Source of the DNA: Terriglobia bacterium
Lineage (GTDB): Bacteria; Acidobacteriota; Terriglobia; 20CM-2-55-15
Direction of reading: 5' to 3'
Assembly (NCBI GenBank): GCA_036496425.1
Contig: DASXLG010000277.1
Span: 1-61,548 of the forward strand
Length of the DNA: 61,548 bases
The translations under genes and the position numbers were made by a program. The notes beneath the pieces were generated by a model. The model was given only the letters and a program-made list of their open reading frames with translations, did no database searches and had not been told where the DNA came from. Below are positions 1 to 11,519 of this stretch, one piece after another; the first letter of the stretch is position 1; every line of letters begins with the position of its first letter.

Positions 1-584
1 CTGACGACCGGAGTCTCTTCTTCTGCAGGTTGTTTATGTTTGGACCTCCGTTCGATGAATACGGAATGGTGATCGATCAGGTCATCCAGTGACAGACAGG
101 TGTCGATGAATGCCTCCACGGCATCCAGTCCGTATCTGTCGATGTACTTCCGGATTTTCGTGGCGTGATTCGCCATCGTGTCCATCATTTTGCGATTGGT
201 CTTCGAGAACCAGATGTTGTTCTTGAAGAAATCACAATGGCCGTAGACGTGGGCCATGACGATTTTCTGGTCGACGAGATGGTTGCACTCGAGCAGGTAG
301 GCATAGCACGGGTCGTTGTTGATGACCATCTCGTAAATCTTGTGCAGGCCGTAGGCGTAGCTCTTGTTCAGCCGCTCGTACTCCATTCCGAATTTCCAAT
401 GGGGGTAACGATTTGGAAATCCGCCGTAGGCGGCGACCATGTTCATTTCCTCGAAATCGAGGATTTCGAAGAATGTCTCGTAGAAGTCGAGTCCGTATTC
501 GCGCGCGTGCACCTCGATTTCCTGATTGAGACGCGTCAGTTCCGGTGTCAGGCTTTGCCTTCGGGATTGAACGGTGATCGACAT
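1..584 (-). CDS. spoVR: SpoVR family protein, 3' end outside window
   Basis: Reading the minus strand from an ATG at 584 gives an open frame that runs off the left edge, so only the first 194 residues are visible. The sequence is typical of SpoVR: after the start it has [20 protein letters not shown], then [37 protein letters not shown] and [14 protein letters not shown]. SpoVR was named for a Bacillus sporulation-cortex phenotype, but in non-sporulating bacteria it is nearly always encoded with PrkA and a DUF444 protein, and its biochemical role is unresolved. It starts 7 bp after the upstream DUF444 gene, so the three genes form one operon. Sporulation should not be inferred from it. Confidence 0.93.
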   Translation of the reverse strand, partial: MSITVQSRRQSLTPELTRLNQEIEVHAREYGLDFYETFFEILDFEEMNMVAAYGGFPNRYPHWKFGMEYERLNKSYAYGLHKIYEMVINNDPCYAYLLECNHLVDQKIVMAHVYGHCDFFKNNIWFSKTNRKMMDTMANHATKIRKYIDRYGLDAVEAFIDTCLSLDDLIDHHSVFIERRSKHKQPAEEETPVV

Positions 585-591
585 AATGTGG

Positions 592-1701
<1,110 letters not shown>

Positions 1702-1710
1702 GGGGCTACC

Positions 1711-3792
<2,082 letters not shown>

Positions 3793-3988
3793 ACATTTCA
3801 CCTATTAATCTGCCAACAAAAAATCGGAAGAAACCCTGAAGCCGAAAAACTAGAGCCCCGGACCGCTTCCGATCACCTGGTTTTCAAAAGTCCTGTCTGA
3901 TTTGATGATCCTACTATAAATCATCGGCAGACAGTTCAGGTCCAATACCATTTGATGTGCTATCGTGCAAAAGGAAAGCGACGATTTC

Positions 3989-5323
3989 ATGCCATCTCCA
4001 TTACCACTCATTGCCATCATTGGACGACCGAACATCGGCAAATCCACTATATTCAATCGCCTTATCGGCGAGCGCCGCAGCATCGTCACCGACGAGCCCG
4101 GCATCACAAGGGATCGAATCTACGGAACTGTCGATTGGCACGGCCGTTCCTACGAAATTGTCGATACCGGCGGCATCGTTCCCGGCGAAGAAACCGAGAT
4201 CCCCGTCCGCATCTTCGAGCAGGCGCAAATTGCTATCGAGAACGCCGCTCTCATCTTTCTCATCGTGGATGGCCGGACCAGCATTACATCCCCAGATCTG
4301 GAACTCGCCCGGCTTCTACGCCGTACGGGCAAGCCCCTCTTCCTCGTAGTCAATAAAATCGATTCGGCAAAGCAGGCGTCCGACGTGTCCGAGTTCTATC
4401 GCCTTGGCATCGACCATGTCTTTCCAATTTCAGCCGAACATGGCCGCGGGATCACCGAACTATTGGACGAGGTTGCAATTTCAATACCAGCCCCTGAAGA
4501 GACCGAAGACGACGCTTCAGGCGAGATCCGGGTCGCCATTATCGGCCGGCCGAATGTGGGTAAGTCCACGCTGCTCAACAAGCTGGTTGGCGAGGAACGG
4601 GCCATGGTGTCGCCCATCGCCGGTACCACCCGGGATGCGGTGGACAGTGTGGTCCGGCATGAGGATCTGACCATCCGTTTCGTGGATACAGCTGGAATTC
4701 GACGAAAAGGGAAGACCGAGCTCCGGGCTGAAAAGCTCAGCGTGGTCATGGCCCGCCGTCACCTCGAGCGCAGCGATGTCGCCATTCTCGTGATCGACGG
4801 GGTGGAGGGCGTGACGGCCCTCGACGCTCACATTGGCGGCTATGCCCACGAAGCGGGAAGATCGGTGATCATCGCCGTCAATAAATGGGACGCCGTCCAG
4901 AAAAACTATCGTGTTACGGCCGATTACGAGACCGAGATCCGGGAGAAACTGAAGTTTCTATCCTTTGCGCCCATCGTCTTCATCTCTGCCAAGACCGGAC
5001 AGCGCGTCCAGAGACTATATGGAGCGATCAATGAGGTTCATAAGGCAAGGTTTGTCCGGATTGCAACCCGGGATTTGAACGAGTTCCTGAAGCAGGAGAC
5101 GCTCTCCCGCGGCGGCCTGCCTTCGGATGTCAAAATCCGATATATCGCCCAGGTCAAGGTCGATCCGCCGACTTTCGTCATGTTTTCCAACAAACTGAAG
5201 AAACTGCACTTCTCGTTCGAGCGCTTCATCGAAAACCGCATCCGCGAGCGATTTCCATTCCCGGGAACGCCGATTATAATCAAGCAGCGGTTGAAAAATG
5301 CCGACGCCCGAAATCCCCGATAA
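3989..5323 (+). CDS. der: Ribosome-assembly GTPase Der (EngA)
   Basis: Der is an essential GTPase with two G domains that acts in maturation of the 50S ribosomal subunit. Both P-loops are visible: GRPNIGKST near residue 10 and GRPNVGKST near residue 185. Each is followed by a G3 motif (DTGG and DTAG) and an NKxD motif (NKID and NKWD). The C-terminal KH-like domain runs through to a basic end. The open frame can be extended to a GTG at 3965, but ATG at 3989 is preferred because AAGGAAAG sits about ten bases upstream and the protein then begins just before the first G domain, as in other Der proteins. It overlaps the next gene by 26 bp, so the two are probably cotranscribed. Confidence 0.96.
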   Translation: MPSPLPLIAIIGRPNIGKSTIFNRLIGERRSIVTDEPGITRDRIYGTVDWHGRSYEIVDTGGIVPGEETEIPVRIFEQAQIAIENAALIFLIVDGRTSITSPDLELARLLRRTGKPLFLVVNKIDSAKQASDVSEFYRLGIDHVFPISAEHGRGITELLDEVAISIPAPEETEDDASGEIRVAIIGRPNVGKSTLLNKLVGEERAMVSPIAGTTRDAVDSVVRHEDLTIRFVDTAGIRRKGKTELRAEKLSVVMARRHLERSDVAILVIDGVEGVTALDAHIGGYAHEAGRSVIIAVNKWDAVQKNYRVTADYETEIREKLKFLSFAPIVFISAKTGQRVQRLYGAINEVHKARFVRIATRDLNEFLKQETLSRGGLPSDVKIRYIAQVKVDPPTFVMFSNKLKKLHFSFERFIENRIRERFPFPGTPIIIKQRLKNADARNPR

Positions 5324-5636
5324 GCTTTTCTTCAAGATCAGTGACGTGTGCGACATCGTCGGTGTTGAGCCTTACGTCCTCCGCTTCTGGGAAACCGAAT
5401 TCCCCGGCCTTGCCCCCGAAAAATCCAAAGCCGGCCACCGCGTATATAAAAGGAAGGACGTCGAGAATATTCTGCGGGTGAAGGAACTTCTGTACGATCG
5501 CGGATTCACGATCGCCGGCGCCCGTAAACAGCTGTCGAAGGCACGCGGTACCAGAAAACAGAATCGCGACGAGGTGCTGCTCCGGGTCCGCAACGAGCTG
5601 CGGGACATCTTGACTTTGCTCCAGCGGAAAACCTAA
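5298..5636 (+). CDS. MerR family transcriptional regulator
   Basis: A 112-residue protein consisting almost only of a MerR-type winged-helix domain ([20 protein letters not shown], then [20 protein letters not shown]) and a short C-terminal helix. There is no effector-binding domain and no cysteine pattern for metal sensing; such short forms are close to HspR or to heterodimerising MerR proteins. The gene starts inside the 3' end of der (26-bp overlap) and ends 11 bp before tRNA-Pro(GGG). The operator and ligand cannot be told from the sequence. Confidence 0.88.
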   Translation: MPTPEIPDKLFFKISDVCDIVGVEPYVLRFWETEFPGLAPEKSKAGHRVYKRKDVENILRVKELLYDRGFTIAGARKQLSKARGTRKQNRDEVLLRVRNELRDILTLLQRKT

Positions 5637-5647
5637 AGTGGACGCAT

Positions 5648-5721
5648 CGGGACGTAGCGCAGCCTGGTAGCGCACACGCTTGGGGTGCGTGTGGTCGGAG
5701 GTTCAAATCCTCTCGTCCCGA
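5648..5721 (+). tRNA. tRNA-Pro (anticodon GGG)
   Basis: The segment folds as a full cloverleaf. The acceptor stem is CGGGACG paired with CGTCCCG, the D arm is GCGC/GCGC with loop AGCCTGGTA, the anticodon stem is CACGC/GCGTG with loop TTGGGGT (anticodon GGG), and the T arm is GGAGG with loop TTCAAAT. The first pair C1-G72 and discriminator A fit proline tRNAs. The 3' CCA is not encoded. Confidence 0.95.
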
Positions 5722-5728
5722 CTGGGGG

Positions 5729-5787
5729 AAATTAGCCACAAAAGGCACAAAAGGAAACATTCTTTTTGTGCTTTTTGTGGCTAATTT
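5729..5787. terminator. Long inverted repeat between convergent genes
   Basis: AAATTAGCCACAAAAGGCAC is mirrored by its near-complement ending in GTGGCTAATTT around an 8-base loop, giving a stem of about 25 bp with a few mismatches. It lies between tRNA-Pro(GGG) and the convergent act operon and runs over the stop codon of the last act gene, so it may act as a bidirectional terminator. It could equally be a copy of a dispersed CACAAAAGGCACAAAA-type repeat; only a genome-wide search would tell. Confidence 0.55.
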
Positions 5788-6278
5788 CTTTTTATGGTGT
5801 CGACGTTGGTTGTCTTGAAGGTGGATTCTACGGCATCGGCGTTCGCCGGATGTTCCACCGCGACCAGGATCTTGCCCTGCGAAACTGCCACATCGTATAC
5901 TCGGGATTCCACTGTGGGCAACTTGGTCATAATGAGCAGGCTGACCACCGTGGCCAGGATGGCGCCGAGCATCGTCAGCTCGAACATAATAATAATGTTG
6001 GGCCACCAGGCGATGATCGGCATGCCGCCCGTCACCAGCGGCCAGAATGTTTCGGTGATAAGCGCCAGCCCCAGGCCGGTGCCCAGCCCGATGATTCCGC
6101 CGCCGGCCGCTATCCAGAACAGCCACGTCTGTTTGTAACGATGGCTGAATTCGTATTCTTCGTGAGGTTGCGATGCGATCACCGTGATGGATCGGTCCGC
6201 GACTCCGGAGCGGCGCAATTCATCGACGGCGAACTGCGCCGAGTCCGGATCCGAATAGAGACCGTAGATCGCCTTCAT
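5781..6278 (-). CDS. actD: DUF3341 membrane protein, ActD-like subunit
   Basis: About 165 residues, beginning MKAIYGLYSDPDSAQFAVDE at an ATG whose ATGA overlaps the actC stop; the frame could begin 15 bp earlier, but the overlap start matches the family. The N-terminal alpha/beta half is followed by two membrane segments separated by a short loop (WLFWIAAGGGIIGLGTGLGL and IIIMFELTMLGAILATVVSL). This is the DUF3341 arrangement of ActD, a two-helix subunit of alternative complex III that packs on the NrfD-type subunit. It is the last gene of a five-gene operon. No ActE or ActF gene follows; instead there is an inverted repeat and the end of a convergent unit. Confidence 0.86.
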   Translation of the reverse strand: MKAIYGLYSDPDSAQFAVDELRRSGVADRSITVIASQPHEEYEFSHRYKQTWLFWIAAGGGIIGLGTGLGLALITETFWPLVTGGMPIIAWWPNIIIMFELTMLGAILATVVSLLIMTKLPTVESRVYDVAVSQGKILVAVEHPANADAVESTFKTTNVDTIKRN

Positions 6279-7636
6279 GGCCGGGCCCTCCACAGTGCGC
6301 GCTGCTCCTCATCCTCCGCGGCAGTGATCATATGCGGCCGGCCGTGGCCGCCGACCTTCAGTTCCCAGATCGAAATCATCGGCACCACTTTCGCGAAGAG
6401 CGCATAAAGAAGGACCATGGCCGCGAAGGTTGCGGCCGTGATCAGAATTTCGACCGGTTGCGGCCGGTACGAGCCCCAGGAGTAGGGCAGGAACTTGGTT
6501 CCCAGTGAGGGCACGACGATCAGAAAGCGTTCGAGCCACATACCGACCACGATCGTGGATGACGCGATCACGCACCCGGTTATCGTCCGCAGCTTCTTTA
6601 TCGAGAGAATCGGGAAGGGAATCACGAAGTTGCAGATCACCATCGTCCAGAAAAGCGGTGAGTACGAGCCGCTCTGCGTCTCCCAGAAGACGGCCATTTC
6701 CGCCGACGAGTTGCCGTACCATACCGTGAGCCGCTCGATGAAAGTGAAGTAGCCCCAGAGCAGGGTCATCATCAACAGCAGTTTCCCGAGATTTTCGAAG
6801 TGTACCGGGTGGAGATAATCCTCGAGGTGCAGGACTTTGCGCAGCACCGCCATGGCGATGATCAGCCCCGCGATTCCGCTGAAGATCGCGCCGGCCACGA
6901 AGTAAGGGCCGAAAACCGTCGAATGCCACATCGGAACCGGCGACATCGAGAAATCGAACGACACGATGGTGTGAACCGAGATCGCCACCGGCACGATCGC
7001 GATCGCCATGATCTGCATCGCCGCTTCCAACCGGTGCCATTGTTTCGTCGTGCCCTGCCAGCCGAGAGCAAGCACGCCGTAGACTCTCTTGCGCCAGCCT
7101 GTCAACTGGTCGCGCAGCAATGCGAAATCAGGGATCGTCGGAAGATACAGGAACAGCGTGCTGCCGGTCAGGTATGTGGAAATGGCGAAGAAATCCCACG
7201 CCAGCGGCGAGCGCAGATTCGGCCAGATCTCCCGTTCGCTCGGATAGGGGATCAACCAGAAGAACAGCCACGGCCGGCCGAGATGGATGATCGGGAACAT
7301 CGCGCCGATCATCAGTGCGAATACGGTAATGACTTCAGCACAGCGCGTGACGGGGCGCCGCCACGTCGCGTTGACCAGACGAAGGATGGCGGAGATGAGC
7401 GTCCCCGCGTGGCTGATGCCGATCCAGAAAACGAAGTTCGTGATGTAGAAGGCCCAGAATATCGGCCACCGGATGCCTGCAACGCCGATGCCGTACCACA
7501 TCTGATAGATCCATGCCGCGCCGCCGCACAGGACAATCGTGCCAAGAAATGCGACAAGGAGGTAAAACCAGACCGTCGTCCGCTGCAACGGCCGCAGCAG
7601 ATCCGCATTGATCTTTTGTTCTTCTTGAAGCGTCAT
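6275..7636 (-). CDS. actC: NrfD/PsrC-type quinol-interacting membrane subunit (ActC-like)
   Basis: A 453-residue polytopic membrane protein with eight to ten hydrophobic helices, for example VWFYLLVAFLGTIVLCGGAA and FYITNFVFWIGISHAGTLIS near the N-terminus. The motif HLGRPWLFFWLIPYP after the third helix is typical of the NrfD/ActC family. These proteins hold the quinol-binding site and pass electrons to periplasmic iron-sulfur and haem subunits. The start codon shares one base with the stop of the upstream ferredoxin gene, and the end overlaps actD by 4 bp, so translation of the set is coupled. Length and neighbours match ActC of alternative complex III; PsrC or QrcD are the nearest alternatives. 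Confidence 0.9.
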   Translation of the reverse strand: MTLQEEQKINADLLRPLQRTTVWFYLLVAFLGTIVLCGGAAWIYQMWYGIGVAGIRWPIFWAFYITNFVFWIGISHAGTLISAILRLVNATWRRPVTRCAEVITVFALMIGAMFPIIHLGRPWLFFWLIPYPSEREIWPNLRSPLAWDFFAISTYLTGSTLFLYLPTIPDFALLRDQLTGWRKRVYGVLALGWQGTTKQWHRLEAAMQIMAIAIVPVAISVHTIVSFDFSMSPVPMWHSTVFGPYFVAGAIFSGIAGLIIAMAVLRKVLHLEDYLHPVHFENLGKLLLMMTLLWGYFTFIERLTVWYGNSSAEMAVFWETQSGSYSPLFWTMVICNFVIPFPILSIKKLRTITGCVIASSTIVVGMWLERFLIVVPSLGTKFLPYSWGSYRPQPVEILITAATFAAMVLLYALFAKVVPMISIWELKVGGHGRPHMITAAEDEEQRALWRARP

Positions 7637-8322
7637 CAGTACTCTTTTTTCAGATACGTCACCTTCGGCTGCGTCCCGAGGTCATCCATCAATTTCGTGC
7701 CTCTCGACGACCTCGACAGCATTGAAACCGCGCTCTCCGGATCATTCAAATCTCCGAATACCAGCGCCGATGTCGGGCACGACTGTACGCATGCCGGCTT
7801 GATTTCACCGTCGCGCAGTTCCCGGCCTTCCGCCTTTGCCTGGTCTTTTCCAGCCGAGATCCGCTGCGTGCAGAACGTGCACTTCTCCACTACCCCAACT
7901 TCCCGCACCGAGACATCCGGATTCAGCGGTAGGTCTAACGGCCTGTCCCACACCGGATTTCCGAAATTGAAGAACCTGACGTTATACGGGCACGCATTCG
8001 CGCAGTAGCGCGTGCCGATGCACCGGTTGTAAATCTGCGCGTTTAAACCTTCCTCTGAATGATGGCTCGCATATGTCGGGCACACCGGCTCACACGGCGC
8101 CGCGTCGCACTGCTGGCACATCACCGGTCGGAACTTGACGCGGACGTCAGGGAAGTCCCCTTCGTAGTACCGCTCCACGCGAATCCACGCGATGCTGCGG
8201 CCCTTTGCGGACTCCTCGGGTCCTGCGATGCGGACATTGTTTTCCGTGCGGCATGCCGTCACACAGGCTTCGCAGCCCGTGCAGCGGTCCAGATCCACCG
8301 CCATTCCCCATCGATGTGTCAT
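7636..8322 (-). CDS. actB2: Four-cluster ferredoxin subunit (ActB2-like)
   Basis: A 228-residue periplasmic ferredoxin of the DmsB/PsrB type. Four cysteine groups are visible: CTGCEACVTAC near residue 16, CQQCDAAPCEPVCP near 68, CIGTRYCANACP near 100, and CTFC paired with CVQSCP further on. The third group lacks one cysteine of the classic CxxC start (CIGTRYC), so one cluster may be of the [3Fe-4S] kind. In many alternative complex III systems this domain is fused to the molybdopterin-like domain as ActB; here it is a separate gene directly downstream of it. It presumably wires electrons from the membrane subunit to the pentahaem cytochrome. Confidence 0.9.
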   Translation of the reverse strand: MTHRWGMAVDLDRCTGCEACVTACRTENNVRIAGPEESAKGRSIAWIRVERYYEGDFPDVRVKFRPVMCQQCDAAPCEPVCPTYASHHSEEGLNAQIYNRCIGTRYCANACPYNVRFFNFGNPVWDRPLDLPLNPDVSVREVGVVEKCTFCTQRISAGKDQAKAEGRELRDGEIKPACVQSCPTSALVFGDLNDPESAVSMLSRSSRGTKLMDDLGTQPKVTYLKKEY

Positions 8323-8370
8323 TTTGTATACTCGCTGCGCGCTGCCGCGCTTGCATTCGCTCCGCTCATC

Positions 8371-10518
8371 TTATCTATGCATCCCCTCGGGCGGATAATC
8401 CCTCAACGATCCGGCAAACAGAACCAGCCGTCCGTCCGCGTCGGCGGCCTTTGCAATCTTCACGCGCGTCGCCGCCCATGCCAGCGACCCGGTTTCCGGC
8501 TCTTTCACGGGAGCGAGAATCTCGATCGGGTTCGCTCCGCGCCCGCTCGCGTACCGTGTGTAGTTTTCATGTCCCTGTCCGACCGGCATCGCGATGACGT
8601 CCGGCGCAATTCCCGGCGAAGGAAATGCCGGCACGCGAATCGATCCCTGGCTGGATGTGATCTCGACAAGGTCGCCCTGCCGGATTCCCATCTTGTCCGC
8701 CGTCTGCATGTTGATCTCGACCCAACTGCTCCAGATCGCGCTCGACATCGGATCGGGGAGCTCCTGAAGCAGCGGCAAATGCGCCAGCGATCCATCCAGA
8801 AACGCGATCGACGGATACGGCAGGAAGTGAAAGCCGTATTGACCGGCATCACCGTCGAATTGCGGCTCCGCATACTTCGCCGCCTGCGCCGGCGCGGGTT
8901 TTGGGAGTGGGGAGCGCCCCGCATTTCCACCCGGCTGTTCCTTCACCGCATCCTCAAACTTCTGCCACGGCATATTCAGCGGTTTCGCCAGCTTCTTTGA
9001 AACTTCGAGCAGCACATCGCCCGTCGCTCGTGTGTCGTGCAGCGGACGCATTACCGGCGGCGCCATCATCGATACCGCAGTCTTCGCCCCCGACTCGGGA
9101 GCCGATTGAACCCACGACTCCAGAAACGAGTGATCCGGCAGGATCAGGTCCGCCATCACGCTGGTTTCGTCGATGAAGTTTCCGAAGCTCACGATATACG
9201 GCACCGCCGAAATCGCTTCCTTCACTTTCCAGGCCTTCGGTGACGCGAACACCGGGTTCGCGCCATCGACGAACAAAACCTGGGCACCAGCGCCGATTTC
9301 GCCGTTCTTTGCGAAATTGGTTCCTGTCCCCAGGTTGGCCGGTTGAGGCGTGAAGTAGATTCCCCCCGCCGTCTCCACGCTTCCCACCAGGGCATTCAAT
9401 GCATTGACAGCCAGCGCATTGAACAATCCGTTTGTTTGAGCGACGGCTGCGCCTGCGATGATCGCTACTGCGGGCTTTTGCCCGCTGAATTCTTTCGCGA
9501 GTCTTTCGATCCGCGCCGCCGTCACCCCGGTTTTCTTTTCCACTTCCTGCGGCGTGTGATCTGCCAGCCCCGTCATCCAGCCGTCGACAAGAGTTCCGGC
9601 GTGCCCCGCATCGGAGGCCTTTCGCGTCCCCTGCTTCATGATCGCATTCGCGATGCCGAGCGCCAGCACGCCTTCGGTTCCGGGCTTCACGGGTACCCAT
9701 TCGTCCGCGTTTGCGCCGCTCTGCGACATCCGATACTCGACCTGCACGAACTTTCCGCGCATACCCGGCCGGCCCTGGCGCATTTGCCCGTATCCGACGT
9801 TCTGGGCGACGGGCGAGTTCCACGTGCCGAGGAAATCTGCGCCGAAGGAAATCACGAACTGCGATTCCGCGAGATCGAGCGTCGGCAGCTGTGCTTTGCC
9901 GAAGCTCATTTCGTTGGCGCGGCGGATGACGTCGTTTCCGAAGAATTCGAAGGCCAGCGGCGCCGCAGCCCCGAACCTGTTTGCAAACTCGGCGAGCACC
10001 GCGCCGCGCGCCCCGCGTTGCGGCCGGGTCAGGATCGCCAGCGACTTCTGGTTGCCGGCGGCGGCCAGCGCATCGAGTTTTCCGGTCAGTTCCGCCATCG
10101 CCTGATCCCAGGTGATCTCTTCGAACTTGCCGTCGCCGCGCGAGCCGGCCCGCTTTAGCGGATGCCCGAGGCGGTCCGGGTGATACGTGACTTCCATTGC
10201 CGCCTGCCCGCGGGTGCATAGCTTTCCCTGATTGATCGGATTTTGCGGGTCCCCTTCGAGCTTCTTCGCGAGGCCCATCTTCGTCACGCCGAGCTTGCCG
10301 TCGCGAATGACTTCGGCGTCGCCTTCCATGACGCGGACGGTCAGTCCGCAGCCGGCGGAGCACAGCGGGCAGATGCTGGGCTTCCAGACCGCGATTCCGG
10401 CAACCAGCCGGTCTTCGGGGATGAAACGGATCAGGTGATATTCCGGATTGCCGCAACTCGCGAGGGTTGCGCTGGTTCCGGTGAGCGCGGAGAACTTAAT
10501 AAAAGAGCGGCGATTCAT
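8371..10518 (-). CDS. actB1: Tat-exported molybdopterin oxidoreductase-like subunit (ActB1-like)
   Basis: A 715-residue protein that starts with the twin-arginine signal MNRRSFIKFSALTGTSATLA. Cysteines CPLCSAGC near residue 53, with a further cysteine in GKLCTRGQ near residue 100, would bind a [4Fe-4S] cluster as in molybdopterin oxidoreductases. The body has the molybdopterin-family fold signatures, including AVNALNALVGSVETAGGIYF in the middle. In ActB and QrcB proteins this fold usually lacks the cofactor and has a structural role; whether a pterin is bound here cannot be judged. It stands directly behind actA with one base between them. Confidence 0.88.
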   Translation of the reverse strand: MNRRSFIKFSALTGTSATLASCGNPEYHLIRFIPEDRLVAGIAVWKPSICPLCSAGCGLTVRVMEGDAEVIRDGKLGVTKMGLAKKLEGDPQNPINQGKLCTRGQAAMEVTYHPDRLGHPLKRAGSRGDGKFEEITWDQAMAELTGKLDALAAAGNQKSLAILTRPQRGARGAVLAEFANRFGAAAPLAFEFFGNDVIRRANEMSFGKAQLPTLDLAESQFVISFGADFLGTWNSPVAQNVGYGQMRQGRPGMRGKFVQVEYRMSQSGANADEWVPVKPGTEGVLALGIANAIMKQGTRKASDAGHAGTLVDGWMTGLADHTPQEVEKKTGVTAARIERLAKEFSGQKPAVAIIAGAAVAQTNGLFNALAVNALNALVGSVETAGGIYFTPQPANLGTGTNFAKNGEIGAGAQVLFVDGANPVFASPKAWKVKEAISAVPYIVSFGNFIDETSVMADLILPDHSFLESWVQSAPESGAKTAVSMMAPPVMRPLHDTRATGDVLLEVSKKLAKPLNMPWQKFEDAVKEQPGGNAGRSPLPKPAPAQAAKYAEPQFDGDAGQYGFHFLPYPSIAFLDGSLAHLPLLQELPDPMSSAIWSSWVEINMQTADKMGIRQGDLVEITSSQGSIRVPAFPSPGIAPDVIAMPVGQGHENYTRYASGRGANPIEILAPVKEPETGSLAWAATRVKIAKAADADGRLVLFAGSLRDYPPEGMHR

Positions 10519-10519
10519 A

Positions 10520-11164
10520 TTAATAATGACAGGTCAGGCAGTCGTTCGACGCGGCCTTCTGTTTATGACAACTGATACAAAAATTCATGCTGTGGTCCAC
10601 TACCCGCTGCGCCACCGTCATCTGAGTCAGATCGCCGTGGCACGTCGCGCAGTCGACCTTCGCGCGGATGTGCGGCGCATGATTGAACCGCACATGGGCT
10701 TCCTGGTTGAAACCGTAGACCCGTTGCCACGGTATATCTTCTCCGCGCTTGGCATAGGCTCGCAGCGTCTGGATGCGGGAATCCTTGGGATCCCCGAGAT
10801 CCTCATGACACGACATGCAGATATTCACGCTCGGAATGCCCGCGCGGGCGCCCTTCTCGGCCCCGAGATGGCAGTCCGTGCATCCGACTCCGATATCGGC
10901 CGTATGTATCTTATGAGGGAAATCGATCGGCTGCTGCGGGGTCGTTTTAATGTTTAAGAAATGCCGGACCGCCTCATTGAGGCTGGAGTGCGCCGTCGTG
11001 AACTGAGGCGCGCTCCACCGCTTTGCCATGTAAGGATCGACTGTGTTGTTCGAGTATTTCGGGACGTTCGGCTGCGCGCAACCGAAAAGGAGCATTCCCA
11101 GAAAGAGAAGGCCGATTAAACTGCGAATGCGCGTGTTCTGCGGCTCGGTAAGACTTGTCTCCAC
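10520..11164 (-). CDS. actA: Pentahaem class III-type cytochrome c lipoprotein (ActA-like)
   Basis: A 214-residue protein with an N-terminal helix ending in LLFGC, a lipoprotein-type cleavage site, so it should sit on the membrane outside the cytoplasm. Five haem-binding CxxCH motifs follow: CTDCH, CMSCH, CATCH, CISCH and CLTCH. Five haems is the number in ActA of alternative complex III. It is the first gene of the operon and would pass electrons from the iron-sulfur subunit onward. QrcA-like multihaem cytochromes of sulfate reducers are an alternative, but the DUF3341 subunit at the end of this operon favours complex III. Confidence 0.87.
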   Translation of the reverse strand: METSLTEPQNTRIRSLIGLLFLGMLLFGCAQPNVPKYSNNTVDPYMAKRWSAPQFTTAHSSLNEAVRHFLNIKTTPQQPIDFPHKIHTADIGVGCTDCHLGAEKGARAGIPSVNICMSCHEDLGDPKDSRIQTLRAYAKRGEDIPWQRVYGFNQEAHVRFNHAPHIRAKVDCATCHGDLTQMTVAQRVVDHSMNFCISCHKQKAASNDCLTCHY

Positions 11165-11379
11165 AATTGCCGATAAAAGTTCCGCTCGAGGTTTAATGAT
11201 TGATCCGCCCTTTTGTTTTTATCGTTATGGGCGAAATGCGGGAACATATATTCAGTACCCGACTCGAAACCGAATCTCGGAAGGTACCACACGCCCGAGA
11301 GCGTTGCAACGACACGACACACATCAGTTCTCGTGTTACACTATCTGGGTTTGTCTTTTGTTTGTCTCCCGTCTGTTCT

Positions 11380-11453
11380 CGGGGCGTGGCTCAGCCTGGT
11401 AGAGCGCTTGGTTCGGGACCAAGAGGCCGGAGGTTCGAATCCTCTCGCCCCGA
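11380..11453 (+). tRNA. tRNA-Pro (anticodon CGG)
   Basis: A full cloverleaf is present: acceptor CGGGGCG/CGCCCCG, D arm GCTC/GAGC, anticodon stem CTTGG/CCAAG with loop TTCGGGA (anticodon CGG), and T arm GGAGG with loop TTCGAAT. C1-G72 and discriminator A fit proline. A run of five T follows the 3' end. CCA is not encoded. The gene faces the 3' end of the T7-like RNA polymerase gene. Confidence 0.95.
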
Positions 11454-11519
11454 TTTTTCCTTCAACACGCGCACGTCTTCCAACAAGAGCCGAATGTCAT
11501 AGACCGCCGCTACAGGGGA

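Noticed and set aside
1-584. SpoVR as evidence of sporulation
   Set aside because: The prkA-yeaH-spoVR set is widespread in non-sporulating bacteria and no sporulation gene is in the window.
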